A program made the translations under genes and the position numbers. From Cyanobacteriota bacterium erpe_2018_sw_21hr_WHONDRS-SW48-000092_B_bin.40 (GTDB taxonomy: Bacteria > Cyanobacteriota > Vampirovibrionia > Obscuribacterales > Obscuribacteraceae): a stretch of 35,280 nt of DNA. Location of the stretch: positions 1-35,280 of the forward strand of contig JAUPUU010000304.1 of NCBI GenBank assembly GCA_030917395.1, in the 5' to 3' direction. Position 1 is the stretch's first letter. Each line of letters begins with the position of its first letter. Below, in pieces: positions 21,419 to 29,905 of this stretch. The notes below the pieces were generated by a model that made no database searches, had not been told where the DNA came from, and saw only the letters and a program-made list of their open reading frames with translations.

Positions 21419-22246
21419 TTAATGACCGTCAAGCTGCGAGTCAGAAAATGGTTCTACGAGTACCACAGAACCGTCTGTTTCGACAATTATCACCTTGGCA
21501 CCGCGAGCAATTTCGCAGCCCTCCTTGGCTGGTCGTGCTGCTGAATTGAAGCGAGTTAGGCCGATAACGTAGCTAACTTCACCCAGTCGCCCCTCCTTAA
21601 TAGGTGTGTTAACTTCAGCAATTTGGCCAATTGCTTGCTGCACACTGATTAAACTCGAGGCTGATAACTTGCGGGTGGCCCAGGCGAGCACAGCTTTCAT
21701 GATGTTGGTCGCTACCAATCCGGCAAGCATTGCTGGGATTAGCGTAAAGGGTCCCATCCAGGGTAGTGCTGAACGCACGGCGATGCCGGTGACACCAAAG
21801 AAACCAATGAAGATAGAGATCGACATTGGGCTGAAAATACTCAGTAGAGTGAAGTAGAGGTTTTTCTGGCTGTGCCCGTGGCCTTGGTTTATCGCCAAAT
21901 TTGCGTCGCGCCCGCTATTGTCTCCATCTCCGTCACCGTCGTGTCCGCTGTGACCATCCGCGGTGTGATGTCCTCCGGTCAACCCGCTGTGCCCATGGGC
22001 TATGTGCATGCCGTCGACGCTTCCACCGTCAAGATGATGAATTCCGTGGGCGGCGTCGAGAACTCCCTGGGCATGACTGCCGATTCCGGCTTCTCCGCCC
22101 GAGCTATCTGATTGAATGGAATGTCCGTCGCCACCGTCGCTACCGTCGTGACCGAAGTGGCCCATCATCAGGGTAAAGACAATGAAACCCCAGCCAAAAA
22201 CTGTGCACATCAAGTAGGTTTGCCCGAGAAGGTCGAATCCTGTCAT
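21419..22246 (-). CDS. NfeD/YqiJ-like membrane protein with a His/Gly/Asp-rich loop
   Basis: A 275-residue membrane protein: TM1 (about 8-28), a polar loop (about 30-134), two or more TM segments (about 138-190, e.g. ISIFIGFFGVTGIAV and FTLIPAMLAGLVATNIMKAV), and a C-terminal OB-fold domain of the NfeD type (SVQQAIGQIAEVNTPIKEGR; GAKVIIVETDGSVVLVEPF). NfeD proteins pair with flotillins and are thought to assist membrane-domain assembly; E. coli yqiJ-yqiK is the analogous pair. The loop is unusual: about 100 residues dominated by His, Gly, Asp and Ser (HGHSGLTGG, GHSGHDGDGDGD), suggesting metal binding. It is transcribed toward flotillin, 283 bp apart. Confidence 0.82.
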   Translation of the reverse strand: MTGFDLLGQTYLMCTVFGWGFIVFTLMMGHFGHDGSDGGDGHSIQSDSSGGEAGIGSHAQGVLDAAHGIHHLDGGSVDGMHIAHGHSGLTGGHHTADGHSGHDGDGDGDNSGRDANLAINQGHGHSQKNLYFTLLSIFSPMSISIFIGFFGVTGIAVRSALPWMGPFTLIPAMLAGLVATNIMKAVLAWATRKLSASSLISVQQAIGQIAEVNTPIKEGRLGEVSYVIGLTRFNSAARPAKEGCEIARGAKVIIVETDGSVVLVEPFSDSQLDGH

Positions 22247-22429
22247 GTTTTAAAATACCGGCGTCGAAGTAAACTGTGTTCAAAAATACTGTATTCAATT
22301 ACTGTCAATTCAGATACCCCGAAAAGATACCTGGTAAACTCCAAAAACCCGCCCAATACTAAAGAAAAGACTAATCAAGAGGGCGCGTCCCAAATGAAAA
22401 AAATGGGTAGCGATTAAGAAGATGACTCT

Positions 22430-25372
22430 GTGAATGAAAAGATGGAACTAGTCTTTGCCCACAACAACATGGATTTCGATTCTTTGTCAGCGCAATTCGC
22501 TCTGACAAAGCTTTATCCTAGCTGCAAAATGGTGTTGGGTTATCCCTTGACCGGCAATCTTCGCAGTTTCATCACTCTGAACCGCAGCTACCTGCCGATT
22601 GTTGAAGTTAAGTATGTCGATCTTTCTAAAGTGACGCGTTTCTTTCTTGTTGATTGCCAGCATTTCGATCGGCTTGATAGCGGTGTGCGCAAACTGATGG
22701 AAGAGAATGATCAGTTTGTTTCTCAGTCTCAGTCTGCTTCTAAGTCACACTCTGCTTCTCCTCCGCAGACTCCGATTGAGGCTCTCAAGCTCTGTCGGCC
22801 ACTGACCATTTTTGATCATCATGAACGAGACAAAGATAGTCTAATGTCGCTAGCCACAGAAGATTCGCATGTTGAAGTTGTTGGATCTGCCACCACAATT
22901 TTGGTAGAGAAAATTCGCAAGAAAAAGATTGCACTGACTCAGTTTGATGCCACACTGCTCGCCATCGGTATTTTTGAAGATACTGGTTGCTTGACCTATG
23001 CTGGAACCACAGCTCGTGATGCTGAGTGTGTTGCCTTTCTTATTCAGCATGGTGCTGATTTGTCGGTGGTGCGCGAGTATATTCGGCCGAAAATCGAGCA
23101 AGAGCAAGTAAATTTGCTTGAGGAACTACTGAGAGCGGCTCAGGTCATCAATGTACAAGGTCATAAATTCGTGGTGGCAACGGCCCACGTGCCGAAATAT
23201 GTTGAAGAATTAGCTTCGATAACGCGGCAACTACTTGATCTCGAAGCCGTCGATGGCGCATTCACCGTGGTGCACATGAAAGATCGCGTGCATGTGGTTG
23301 GCCGAGCCGATCCACGTGTCATCAGCGTTAAGCCAGTGGTGCAAGCTTTTGGTGGGGACGGTCATCCCGGGGCCGGATCCGCTGTGGTTAAGGGAGGGAA
23401 TGTTCGAGAAATCGCCGAACGCATCAAGACGATTTTGCAGGAGCAGACACCACCTCAGCCTCTGGCACGTGATTTGATGGTCAGCCCCGTGCGCACCATT
23501 AAGTCAAATGTCTCCATGGATGAAGCCGGCCGAATGATGTTGCGGTATGGCCTGGATGGACTTTTAGTGGCTGAGGGCGAGGACCTTGTAGGCGTGGTTT
23601 CGCGCCGCGACATAGATCAATCTAGTCATCATAAACTCGGTCATGCAAAAGTTTCTGGATTTATGAGCAAGCCAGTGATTTGTGTCTCTCAAGACACTCC
23701 ATTGAGTAAGATTCAAGAACTTATGGTGGCCGAAGACATTGGCCGCTTGCCAGTTTTGGATGAGAACAAGAAGCTAGTTGGTCTTGTCTCCCGGCGCGAT
23801 GTGCTTAATAGTTTGTTTGGAGCTCACTATGCCCGACAGGAAAACGTCGCAGCACAGCGTGGCTCCTCTGCTGGCAGCGACATGGGGGACAGTTCTTCTG
23901 CTGATCCGGTTCGTGGTCTTGCTGGTACTTACACTGACGCAGGCGCTCATTCTGGTACTCATTCTGGCGTTGGCTCCGGCGCTCATTCGGATGCGTTCTC
24001 TAAGGCCGGGCGCCCTAACAAGAATTTGAGCGAGAAGCTCGCCCATGTCGACACTGACACAGCCTGGCTCTGTCGAACGATCGGACAAACGGCTCAAGCG
24101 CTAGGCATGTCGGCCTATGCAGTTGGTGGCTTTGTGCGAGATCTCTTGCTCGATGTTCCTAATTTTGATCTCGACTATGTCATCGAAGGCTCTGCCCAGA
24201 AGCTTGCCCAGCGATTGCTAGAGCTTTATCCCAACCGGCTGACGCTGGCAGCGACCCATGATCGTTTTCAAACCGCCACACTGGTTTATCGCTCCGAAAG
24301 CGCTGCCGTGGCAGATGCTGGCAGTGTAGCTGACATCAGTGAAGTTGACATCAGTGGAGTTGATATCGGCAGTCAGCAACAGGTCGAACGGGAAGTTGAT
24401 TTGTCTACAGCTCGCACTGAGTTTTACGAGTTTCCCGCTGCCCTGCCTGAGGTTGAAGCCTCGAAGTTGGAGCAAGATTTGCTCCGCCGCGACTTCACTA
24501 TCAATGCCCTGGCTGTATGTGTTAACCCTGAACGCTTTGGTGATTTGACCGATCACTTTAATGGCTTGCAAGATCTTGAGCGCAAGATCGTCCGCATTCT
24601 CCACCCCTTTAGTTTTATCGAAGACCCAACCCGTATGGTTCGCGCTGCCCGCTTTGCCGGTCGGCTGGGATTCCATCTCGATGCCAAAACTAAAGAGCAG
24701 GCGCGACGTGCTAGTCAAATGGGAATATTCGATGACCTCGGTGGTGTGCGCATAAAAGCTGAATTGAAGATGATTCTAGAATCTCCGCAGCGCTTACGTG
24801 CTCTCAATCTTTTAGCTGAGCAGAGTGGCAATCTTTGTTATCTTGATTCGCACTTAGAATATGGCGACGGTGTGCGCAAGACAATTAGACGGGCCGAGCG
24901 CTTGCTTGGCCGTTATAGTGTTGATGAACCCTGGGTTGTTTATCTGGGTGCTTTGCTTTCTGAGTTGCCACCAGAGAGAGTGCCAGGTGTGCTTGAGCGG
25001 TTGATGCTTACCAATCATCAAAAAGAAGTGATCGAAAGCGGTCTGGAATTACATCGCTTTATGCCTTCGAGTATCGGCGAGATGAAACGTTCTGAGCTCT
25101 ATGAAATGCTGCACGGAAGGGCTCGTGAAGCTCTTGCTATTGCCGCTGCCGCTGGGCAGGTTGGCACTGATTTCCGCCGTTCGATAAAGCTCTATTTGGA
25201 AGAGTTAGCTGATACTAAACTTGATATCACCGGTGCTGATTTAATCGCTAGTGGTTTTAAGCCGGGTCCGAAAATTGGCGAGGCCTTGAAGCACGTTTTA
25301 GCAGAACGTCTAGATGGCCAAGTGCGCGGCCGTGAGCAAGAATTGCAAGAAGCCCTTAGCTATTTTAAGTAG
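22430..25372 (+). CDS. DHH phosphoesterase - CBS pair - tRNA nucleotidyltransferase/poly(A) polymerase fusion
   Basis: A 980-residue multidomain protein. DHH phosphoesterase: AHNNMDFDSLSA (about 10-21), VDCQHFD, FDHHERD (about 127), then DHHA1 with GGDGHPGAGSAV (about 307). Two CBS domains follow (about 345-400 and 405-462), likely adenylate sensors. The C-terminal class II nucleotidyltransferase has VGGFVRDLLLD (about 566), FDLDYVIEG, RRDFTINALAV (about 686) and DPTRMVRAARFAGRLGF (about 731). Such fusions in cyanobacteria and Aquifex work in CCA/A addition to tRNA 3' ends. Low-complexity insertions occur at about 97-117 (SQSQSASKSHSAS), about 500-525 (HSGTHSGVGSGAHS) and about 624-650, the last inside the nucleotidyltransferase. 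GTG 22430 is the likely start, with AAGAAG upstream; ATG 22442 is possible. Confidence 0.92.
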   Translation: MNEKMELVFAHNNMDFDSLSAQFALTKLYPSCKMVLGYPLTGNLRSFITLNRSYLPIVEVKYVDLSKVTRFFLVDCQHFDRLDSGVRKLMEENDQFVSQSQSASKSHSASPPQTPIEALKLCRPLTIFDHHERDKDSLMSLATEDSHVEVVGSATTILVEKIRKKKIALTQFDATLLAIGIFEDTGCLTYAGTTARDAECVAFLIQHGADLSVVREYIRPKIEQEQVNLLEELLRAAQVINVQGHKFVVATAHVPKYVEELASITRQLLDLEAVDGAFTVVHMKDRVHVVGRADPRVISVKPVVQAFGGDGHPGAGSAVVKGGNVREIAERIKTILQEQTPPQPLARDLMVSPVRTIKSNVSMDEAGRMMLRYGLDGLLVAEGEDLVGVVSRRDIDQSSHHKLGHAKVSGFMSKPVICVSQDTPLSKIQELMVAEDIGRLPVLDENKKLVGLVSRRDVLNSLFGAHYARQENVAAQRGSSAGSDMGDSSSADPVRGLAGTYTDAGAHSGTHSGVGSGAHSDAFSKAGRPNKNLSEKLAHVDTDTAWLCRTIGQTAQALGMSAYAVGGFVRDLLLDVPNFDLDYVIEGSAQKLAQRLLELYPNRLTLAATHDRFQTATLVYRSESAAVADAGSVADISEVDISGVDIGSQQQVEREVDLSTARTEFYEFPAALPEVEASKLEQDLLRRDFTINALAVCVNPERFGDLTDHFNGLQDLERKIVRILHPFSFIEDPTRMVRAARFAGRLGFHLDAKTKEQARRASQMGIFDDLGGVRIKAELKMILESPQRLRALNLLAEQSGNLCYLDSHLEYGDGVRKTIRRAERLLGRYSVDEPWVVYLGALLSELPPERVPGVLERLMLTNHQKEVIESGLELHRFMPSSIGEMKRSELYEMLHGRAREALAIAAAAGQVGTDFRRSIKLYLEELADTKLDITGADLIASGFKPGPKIGEALKHVLAERLDGQVRGREQELQEALSYFK
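24326..24370. repeat. 15-bp tandem repeat inside the nucleotidyltransferase domain
   Basis: Three 15-bp units (24326, 24341, 24356) encode VADIS / EVDIS / GVDIG. They lie in an insertion before the conserved VDLSTARTEFYEFP segment, keeping the reading frame. Confidence 0.8.
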
Positions 25373-25420
25373 GCATAATATGCACTACAGCGTCAGCGTA
25401 TTTCTAAGAATGAGAAGTCA

Positions 25421-26242
25421 GTGCACTACGATTCAAAAATAATTGCAGCAAATGGCATCTCCATTAACGTGCAGGTGGCCGGAGAAGGGCCACCGGTGCT
25501 TTTCCTTCACGGCTTTCCCGATTCATTGCATCTCTGGGATGCCGTCTTGCCCCACTTTGTCGCTGCTGGTTATAAGGTCATTGCCTATGATCAAAGAGGC
25601 TTTGGTCAAACTGACGCGCCGGAAGGTGAAAACTCATACAAAATAGATGCCATTATTGATGATGCCATTGGTGTTTTGGCGGCGCTGAATATTTCCGAGA
25701 AAGTCATCGTTGTTGGTCATGATTGGGGCTCGGCCATTGCCTGGCTGTTTGCTATTCGTCATCCTGAGCTAGTGGAGCGTTTGGTCGCAATTTCTGTCGG
25801 TCATCCCACTTCTTATCGACATTCTGGCTGGGCCCAAAAAGTTAAAGGCTGGTACATCTGGATGTTTCTTTGTCGCGGCCTGGGCGAGTTTCTTGTGAGC
25901 AGAGACAATTTTCGCTCTTTCCGCTCTTTGCCCTGCGCTCAAGAAGACAGTCAGCGCCGTGTGCGCGATCTCAGTCGTCCAGGCCGTTTGACTGCTGGTC
26001 TTAACTGGTACAGAGCTAACGCTAGTGATTTATTTCTAGCGAAAATTGGTAACTGCACAGTGCCTACTCTGGGCATTTACGGCCCAGATATTGCCCTGAC
26101 TGCTGAGCAGATGATCAACAGTGCAAAGTATGTTGACGGCCCCTGGCGCTATGTCGAGATGACTGGCTGCACCCACTGGATACCGCTGGATAAGCCGAGA
26201 GAACTGGCCGAGATTATTATTGATTGGTTGCGCACTGTTTAG
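25421..26242 (+). CDS. Alpha/beta hydrolase, epoxide-hydrolase/dehalogenase-like
   Basis: A 273-residue alpha/beta-hydrolase. The oxyanion-hole motif HGFPD is followed by DQRGFGQTDAP and the nucleophile elbow GHDWGS with Asp as nucleophile, as in epoxide hydrolases and haloalkane dehalogenases rather than Ser esterases. A likely acid residue lies in GIYGPDIAL and the catalytic His in CTHWIPLDKPRELAEII near the C-terminus. The substrate cannot be told. No signal peptide, so probably cytoplasmic. Start GTG 25421 has GAGAAG just upstream, though the spacing is short. It follows the nucleotidyltransferase fusion by 48 bp in the same direction. Confidence 0.87.
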   Translation: MHYDSKIIAANGISINVQVAGEGPPVLFLHGFPDSLHLWDAVLPHFVAAGYKVIAYDQRGFGQTDAPEGENSYKIDAIIDDAIGVLAALNISEKVIVVGHDWGSAIAWLFAIRHPELVERLVAISVGHPTSYRHSGWAQKVKGWYIWMFLCRGLGEFLVSRDNFRSFRSLPCAQEDSQRRVRDLSRPGRLTAGLNWYRANASDLFLAKIGNCTVPTLGIYGPDIALTAEQMINSAKYVDGPWRYVEMTGCTHWIPLDKPRELAEIIIDWLRTV

Positions 26243-26314
26243 TTGTGACCTCTAAGATCCGATCCGAACCTTTATGGGTTATTGTTATTCAGTGGTGTCG
26301 TAAGAGAAGTGGCT

Positions 26315-28342
26315 GTGAACTTGCTTAGAAAATCTGTATTGGTAAGTTTCTCACTGACGATAGCCGCTAGCCTGACTTGGTCTTATCTTCGTGCCCAAGA
26401 AGCTAAGCCGGCCAAGGAAGCCACAGCTGAGTCAAGAACTGGCGCAGTTTTTATCGATCAGGCAACGGATGAAATGGTTGGGCCAAGCCCTGAACCTCAA
26501 GAATTTTCAGTAGACGGTGCCTATCCACGAAGTGTGCGTGAGGCTCAGAAGAAGGTTCTCTGGGGTTACATCGATCATTCTGGAGCGTTTGTTATTCGTC
26601 CGCAATTCGATGAGGCCTGGCGTTTTGATAATGGTCTGGCCTGGGTTGTGAAAGGTGATTTTCGTGGCCACATAGATCGCAGCCTTAAGTCCGTTTCTGA
26701 CAGAAAGAGAACGGAAAAGTATAGAGATCGAGATTACGAGCGCTATCGCATAGACTTTAAGAAAGATATTTTCGATGCAACTGGAACCAAGCTCATAGCT
26801 CCGGAAGCTAAGGGTGTGACTGTTTTCCGCTTTTCTGGAGGTTTAGCACAAATCATTCTGCCAATTGATTTGTGCCGCAAGTTCTATCCACGGGCGGTTG
26901 AGAAAATTGACGTCGATACTCAGTCTCGTGCCAGTTGTGGATATATCAATGAGGAAGGACGCATAGTTATTGAGCCTAAGTATGAAATGACTGGTCCATT
27001 TCATAAGGGTTCAGCTCTTGTGCGAAAGAAGAAAATTTGGCTTTTGATTGATCGCCGAGAGCAAATTCTACAGACATTTGAAAACAGACATGTGGAGCAG
27101 TTCTCAGAGGATTTGGCCTTAGTGTGTGATGGCAACGATAAGGGCTTTATCGATTGCTTTGGAAAGGCAGCTTTTAAGCAGAGATTTCCTGATGCTGGTT
27201 CTTTCTCAGATGGTATTGCGGCTGCTGCTGTGAGTCTATCTGAGTCAGAGAAACTCAAGTTGTTAGCCAAAACCCATAAATGGACATGCGGCTATATAGA
27301 CAAGACCGGCAAACTTGTAATTCCAGCAAAATACATGGCGGCACGCCCCTTTCACGACGGCTTAGCAGCTGTCTTGGTTGGTCTCAAGTGGGGCTACATC
27401 GACACTAGTGGACAGGTCAAAATCAAACCACAGTTTGATGATGCCCATACTTTTTCTGACGGTTTGGCCGCCGTTAGAAATGCTTACCTTTGGGGCTACA
27501 TAAATAAAACTGGAGCCTACGCTTTTCCTCAAAAATACGGTGCTCTCTGGGCGCCGAATGCTCAGCGCGACTATCTTGAGGTTAAGCCATTTAAAAGCCC
27601 TCTTACGCTTGTAAGTGCACCTGGGGATCGTTGGCGCTTTATTGACCGCACCGGTAAGATTCGCACCGATATCAGACCTGGCCATCCGCAGCATGAGGAA
27701 AGTCAATTTCGTGACGGGTTAGTGTTAGCAAAAACCGAGCCTGAGCGGAAGTATGGTTTCATCGATATCAACGGAAAGTTAGTACTCGAAGGCTGTAATG
27801 CCGATGGCCCGTTCTCCGAAGGCCTGGCCCAAACAATGACTTATGGCGATAAGTTTGGTGAGGTTCGCAATTGCGGTTATATCGATAAGTCTGGAAGGAC
27901 GATAGTGCAACCAATCTATTTCTTGGTTCACCCATTCTGTAATGGTTTTGCATCTGTTTCCCATGGCCGCTGGGGCGAGACCAATGCGTATCATGGAAAA
28001 TGGACATTTATTGACAAAACAGGCAGAGAAATTTCTCCCATGATTTTTGATGATGCCAAAGATTTCACAGCGGGTCTGGGATTGGTAAAAATAGGCAAGA
28101 AGTGGGGCTTTATCAATGCCAGTGGTAAGTTGGTCATTGCGCCTGCATATGACGGAGCTTCCCAATTTTCCGACGGGCTAGCTATGGTTAGAATCGGAAA
28201 TAGACACGGATATATCAATCACAATGGCAAACTTGTTATTCCAGCCAAGTTTTCTAGTGCTTGCTCTTTTTCAGACGGTCGGGCGCTGGTAGCTTTTCCC
28301 AATGAGAGAGCGACTTACTTTCCTTCTAATTGTGAGTATTGA
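26315..28342 (+). CDS. Exported WG-repeat protein
   Basis: About 675 residues made almost entirely of WG (KWG) repeats. Some 13-14 copies are visible, each of the form WGYIDxxGKxVIxPxFDxAxxFxxGLAxV, for instance WGYIDTSGQVKIKPQFDDA and WGFINASGKLVIAPAYDGA; several are degenerate. Such beta-hairpin arrays probably act in binding, but their function is unknown. GTG 26315 is preferred: AGAGAAG sits just before it, and it gives a clean signal peptide or anchor (NLLRKSVLVSFSLTIAASLT). An in-frame TTG at 26282 is the alternative. It follows the hydrolase gene with only a short gap. Confidence 0.85.
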   Translation: MNLLRKSVLVSFSLTIAASLTWSYLRAQEAKPAKEATAESRTGAVFIDQATDEMVGPSPEPQEFSVDGAYPRSVREAQKKVLWGYIDHSGAFVIRPQFDEAWRFDNGLAWVVKGDFRGHIDRSLKSVSDRKRTEKYRDRDYERYRIDFKKDIFDATGTKLIAPEAKGVTVFRFSGGLAQIILPIDLCRKFYPRAVEKIDVDTQSRASCGYINEEGRIVIEPKYEMTGPFHKGSALVRKKKIWLLIDRREQILQTFENRHVEQFSEDLALVCDGNDKGFIDCFGKAAFKQRFPDAGSFSDGIAAAAVSLSESEKLKLLAKTHKWTCGYIDKTGKLVIPAKYMAARPFHDGLAAVLVGLKWGYIDTSGQVKIKPQFDDAHTFSDGLAAVRNAYLWGYINKTGAYAFPQKYGALWAPNAQRDYLEVKPFKSPLTLVSAPGDRWRFIDRTGKIRTDIRPGHPQHEESQFRDGLVLAKTEPERKYGFIDINGKLVLEGCNADGPFSEGLAQTMTYGDKFGEVRNCGYIDKSGRTIVQPIYFLVHPFCNGFASVSHGRWGETNAYHGKWTFIDKTGREISPMIFDDAKDFTAGLGLVKIGKKWGFINASGKLVIAPAYDGASQFSDGLAMVRIGNRHGYINHNGKLVIPAKFSSACSFSDGRALVAFPNERATYFPSNCEY

Positions 28343-28389
28343 CGGCAGTCGAGATTTAGTCCTAGTCAGTGCATTTCCAAAACTGTCAG

Positions 28390-28423
28390 ATTTTCCTCAA
28401 AAAAAATGACACTTTAGGAAAAT
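28390..28423. terminator. Possible hairpin between convergent genes
   Basis: ATTTTCCT (28390-28397) pairs with AGGAAAAT (28416-28423) around an A-rich loop, between the convergent WG-repeat and lipid-kinase genes. The stem is A/T-rich with no T-tract, so a terminator role is only possible. Confidence 0.3.
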
Positions 28424-28479
28424 GATTTCGAAAGGCTTCTCGAGTGTTTTTGCACCAACTCACCTGTGCTACCAACGCA

Positions 28480-29514
28480 TTACTTCAACCACGATCGCTT
28501 CTGCAGTTGCGCTGCTGTGGGCACAATCATTTGCACGGCATTGGGAACTGCCTTGATGTGCATTGGTGTCATGCCGCAAGCATCACCGTCAATCATTGCT
28601 AGTCCCTGGTTTTGCTTGCTGCGGCCGTCTGTCTGCCCGGTCAGTGCATATTTGATTTTGTGATAACCTTGCTCTAAAAATGACAGTGGTCTTCGACGTG
28701 GTACCACTTCGATATCGACTTCTTTGATTTTCTTGATGTAATAAGGGGCTGTGTTTCCTGTGATGTTCGGGCTCAAGCCAGTGGCGAAGTGAAAGCCATA
28801 TTTTAAATAATCGCCGAATTCTTTTGGTGCCAAGATGCAGAGATCTAGCAAGCCATCGTGCATTGAAGCTGATTCGGATAGCATGCCGACGCCTAGATCG
28901 GCAATATTGGTAATGAAGATGCCCGAGGCTGATACGCGAAACTCTTCACCATCGGCGGTGACTTTGAAAATTACTGGTGCTTGGGCCAGGGTCTGCACCA
29001 TTGATCCGGCGTAGGCTAACATCTTCCAGTTTTCTTTGTCGGCCTTGCCTGGTGTGACGATGGCGTCTGACAGCGGTCCGACACCAGCAGCCGCAGCAAA
29101 GTAATTGCCGTTCATGATGCCGAGGTCTATTTTCAGTGCTTCGCCGTTCAAAATTACGTCGAGGGCAATGTCCACAGGGTCTGATAGTAAATTTTCTTCG
29201 AATATTTTGAGATTACGAGCCAGTAGGTTGCCGGTGCCCAGAGGTACTATCCCCAATTTTGTCTCAAGCCCCTGACTCGCTAATGCATGAATGACCATGC
29301 GTACAGTGCCGTCACCACCGGCGGCGACTATGATGTCGAAGTCCCGATTAAGGCCTTCTAATAAGTTGTCATGGGTCGTGCTTGCAGTGGTGGAAACCGT
29401 AGTTACTTCGTAACCACCCTCGGTGCAAAGGCGATGAACGCAGGCGCCTAACCACATCTCTGGGCCAGCGGCGGAGCCAGCAGTGGGGTTGTATATCAAT
29501 AGAGCGGCGGGCAT
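28480..29514 (-). CDS. Diacylglycerol-kinase-family lipid kinase (YegS/DgkB-like)
   Basis: A 344-residue lipid kinase. It starts ALLIYNPTAGSAAG, the usual opening of the DAGK catalytic domain, has the nucleotide-binding GGDGTVR in IVAAGGDGTVRMVIHALA and the adjacent LGIVPLGTGNLLARNL. The second domain contains GIMNGNYFAAAAGVGPLSDA and GLLDLCILAP. Such enzymes phosphorylate diacylglycerol or related lipids at the inner membrane face. Length is slightly above the usual 300 because of a polar C-terminal tail. ATG 29514. The gene stands alone, convergent with the WG-repeat gene. Confidence 0.92.
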   Translation of the reverse strand: MPAALLIYNPTAGSAAGPEMWLGACVHRLCTEGGYEVTTVSTTASTTHDNLLEGLNRDFDIIVAAGGDGTVRMVIHALASQGLETKLGIVPLGTGNLLARNLKIFEENLLSDPVDIALDVILNGEALKIDLGIMNGNYFAAAAGVGPLSDAIVTPGKADKENWKMLAYAGSMVQTLAQAPVIFKVTADGEEFRVSASGIFITNIADLGVGMLSESASMHDGLLDLCILAPKEFGDYLKYGFHFATGLSPNITGNTAPYYIKKIKEVDIEVVPRRRPLSFLEQGYHKIKYALTGQTDGRSKQNQGLAMIDGDACGMTPMHIKAVPNAVQMIVPTAAQLQKRSWLK

Positions 29515-29747
29515 ATTTCAGAGCCTTTGCTGGTTACTTTCTTTCATAGTTTCTTACATTCGTTACCTATTGAGCAATCTTGCTTGCGATAGAAGTCAAT
29601 AGCAAGTAAAATCATCGCTCTCGTTGGTTGTGCGGCAGATAACTATTGTTCTCATTGACCGCTCGTATCTCTCTCGTGGTAGGCTTCTATATCTTTCTTA
29701 TCGCTACCTAATCTGAAAGTAATGTGATACCGTTCTCAATGGCACGG

Positions 29748-29775
29748 TTGACAATTAAATGGATTTCAGTATTGT
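29748..29775 (+). promoter_or_regulatory. Putative promoter of the SRPBCC gene
   Basis: TTGACA (29748-29753), 16-bp spacer, TATTGT (29770-29775). It predicts a leader of about 120 nt before GTG 29906, beginning with the 16-bp repeats. Confidence 0.5.
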
Positions 29776-29823
29776 ATTCCACTCTATGGTAATTCCATTC
29801 TACGGTCATTCCACTTCGTAAGT
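29776..29823. repeat. Three 16-bp direct repeats downstream of the SRPBCC promoter
   Basis: Units at 29776-29791, 29792-29807 and 29808-29823 share ATTCCA(C/T)TCTA(T/C)GGT, the third more diverged. They lie at the predicted transcription start, a position suited to a repressor or to RNA structure. Confidence 0.65.
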
Positions 29824-29905
29824 AGTTCTTCGACAGTAATTCGACACAGCGGCAATTTCCTCTTCGCAAGACATTGGGTCTTCCGATCAGAAAGGCAGGA
29901 ATCTA

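Larger units (their letters stand above)
29515..29905. other. Divergent intergenic region with promoter and repeats
   Basis: A 391-bp region between the lipid kinase (-) and the SRPBCC gene (+). No gene is visible. It contains the promoter-like element at 29748-29775 and three 16-bp direct repeats at 29776-29823, both listed separately. No minus-strand promoter could be assigned with confidence. Confidence 0.6.

Noticed and set aside
23774..24097. Minus-strand open frame inside the nucleotidyltransferase fusion
   Set aside because: It is a shadow of the low-complexity linker of a clearly real plus-strand gene.
25380..25442. Small frame (about 20 codons) starting ATG 25380 before the hydrolase
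   Set aside because: No ribosome site or conserved feature; it overlaps the hydrolase start out of frame and is probably chance.
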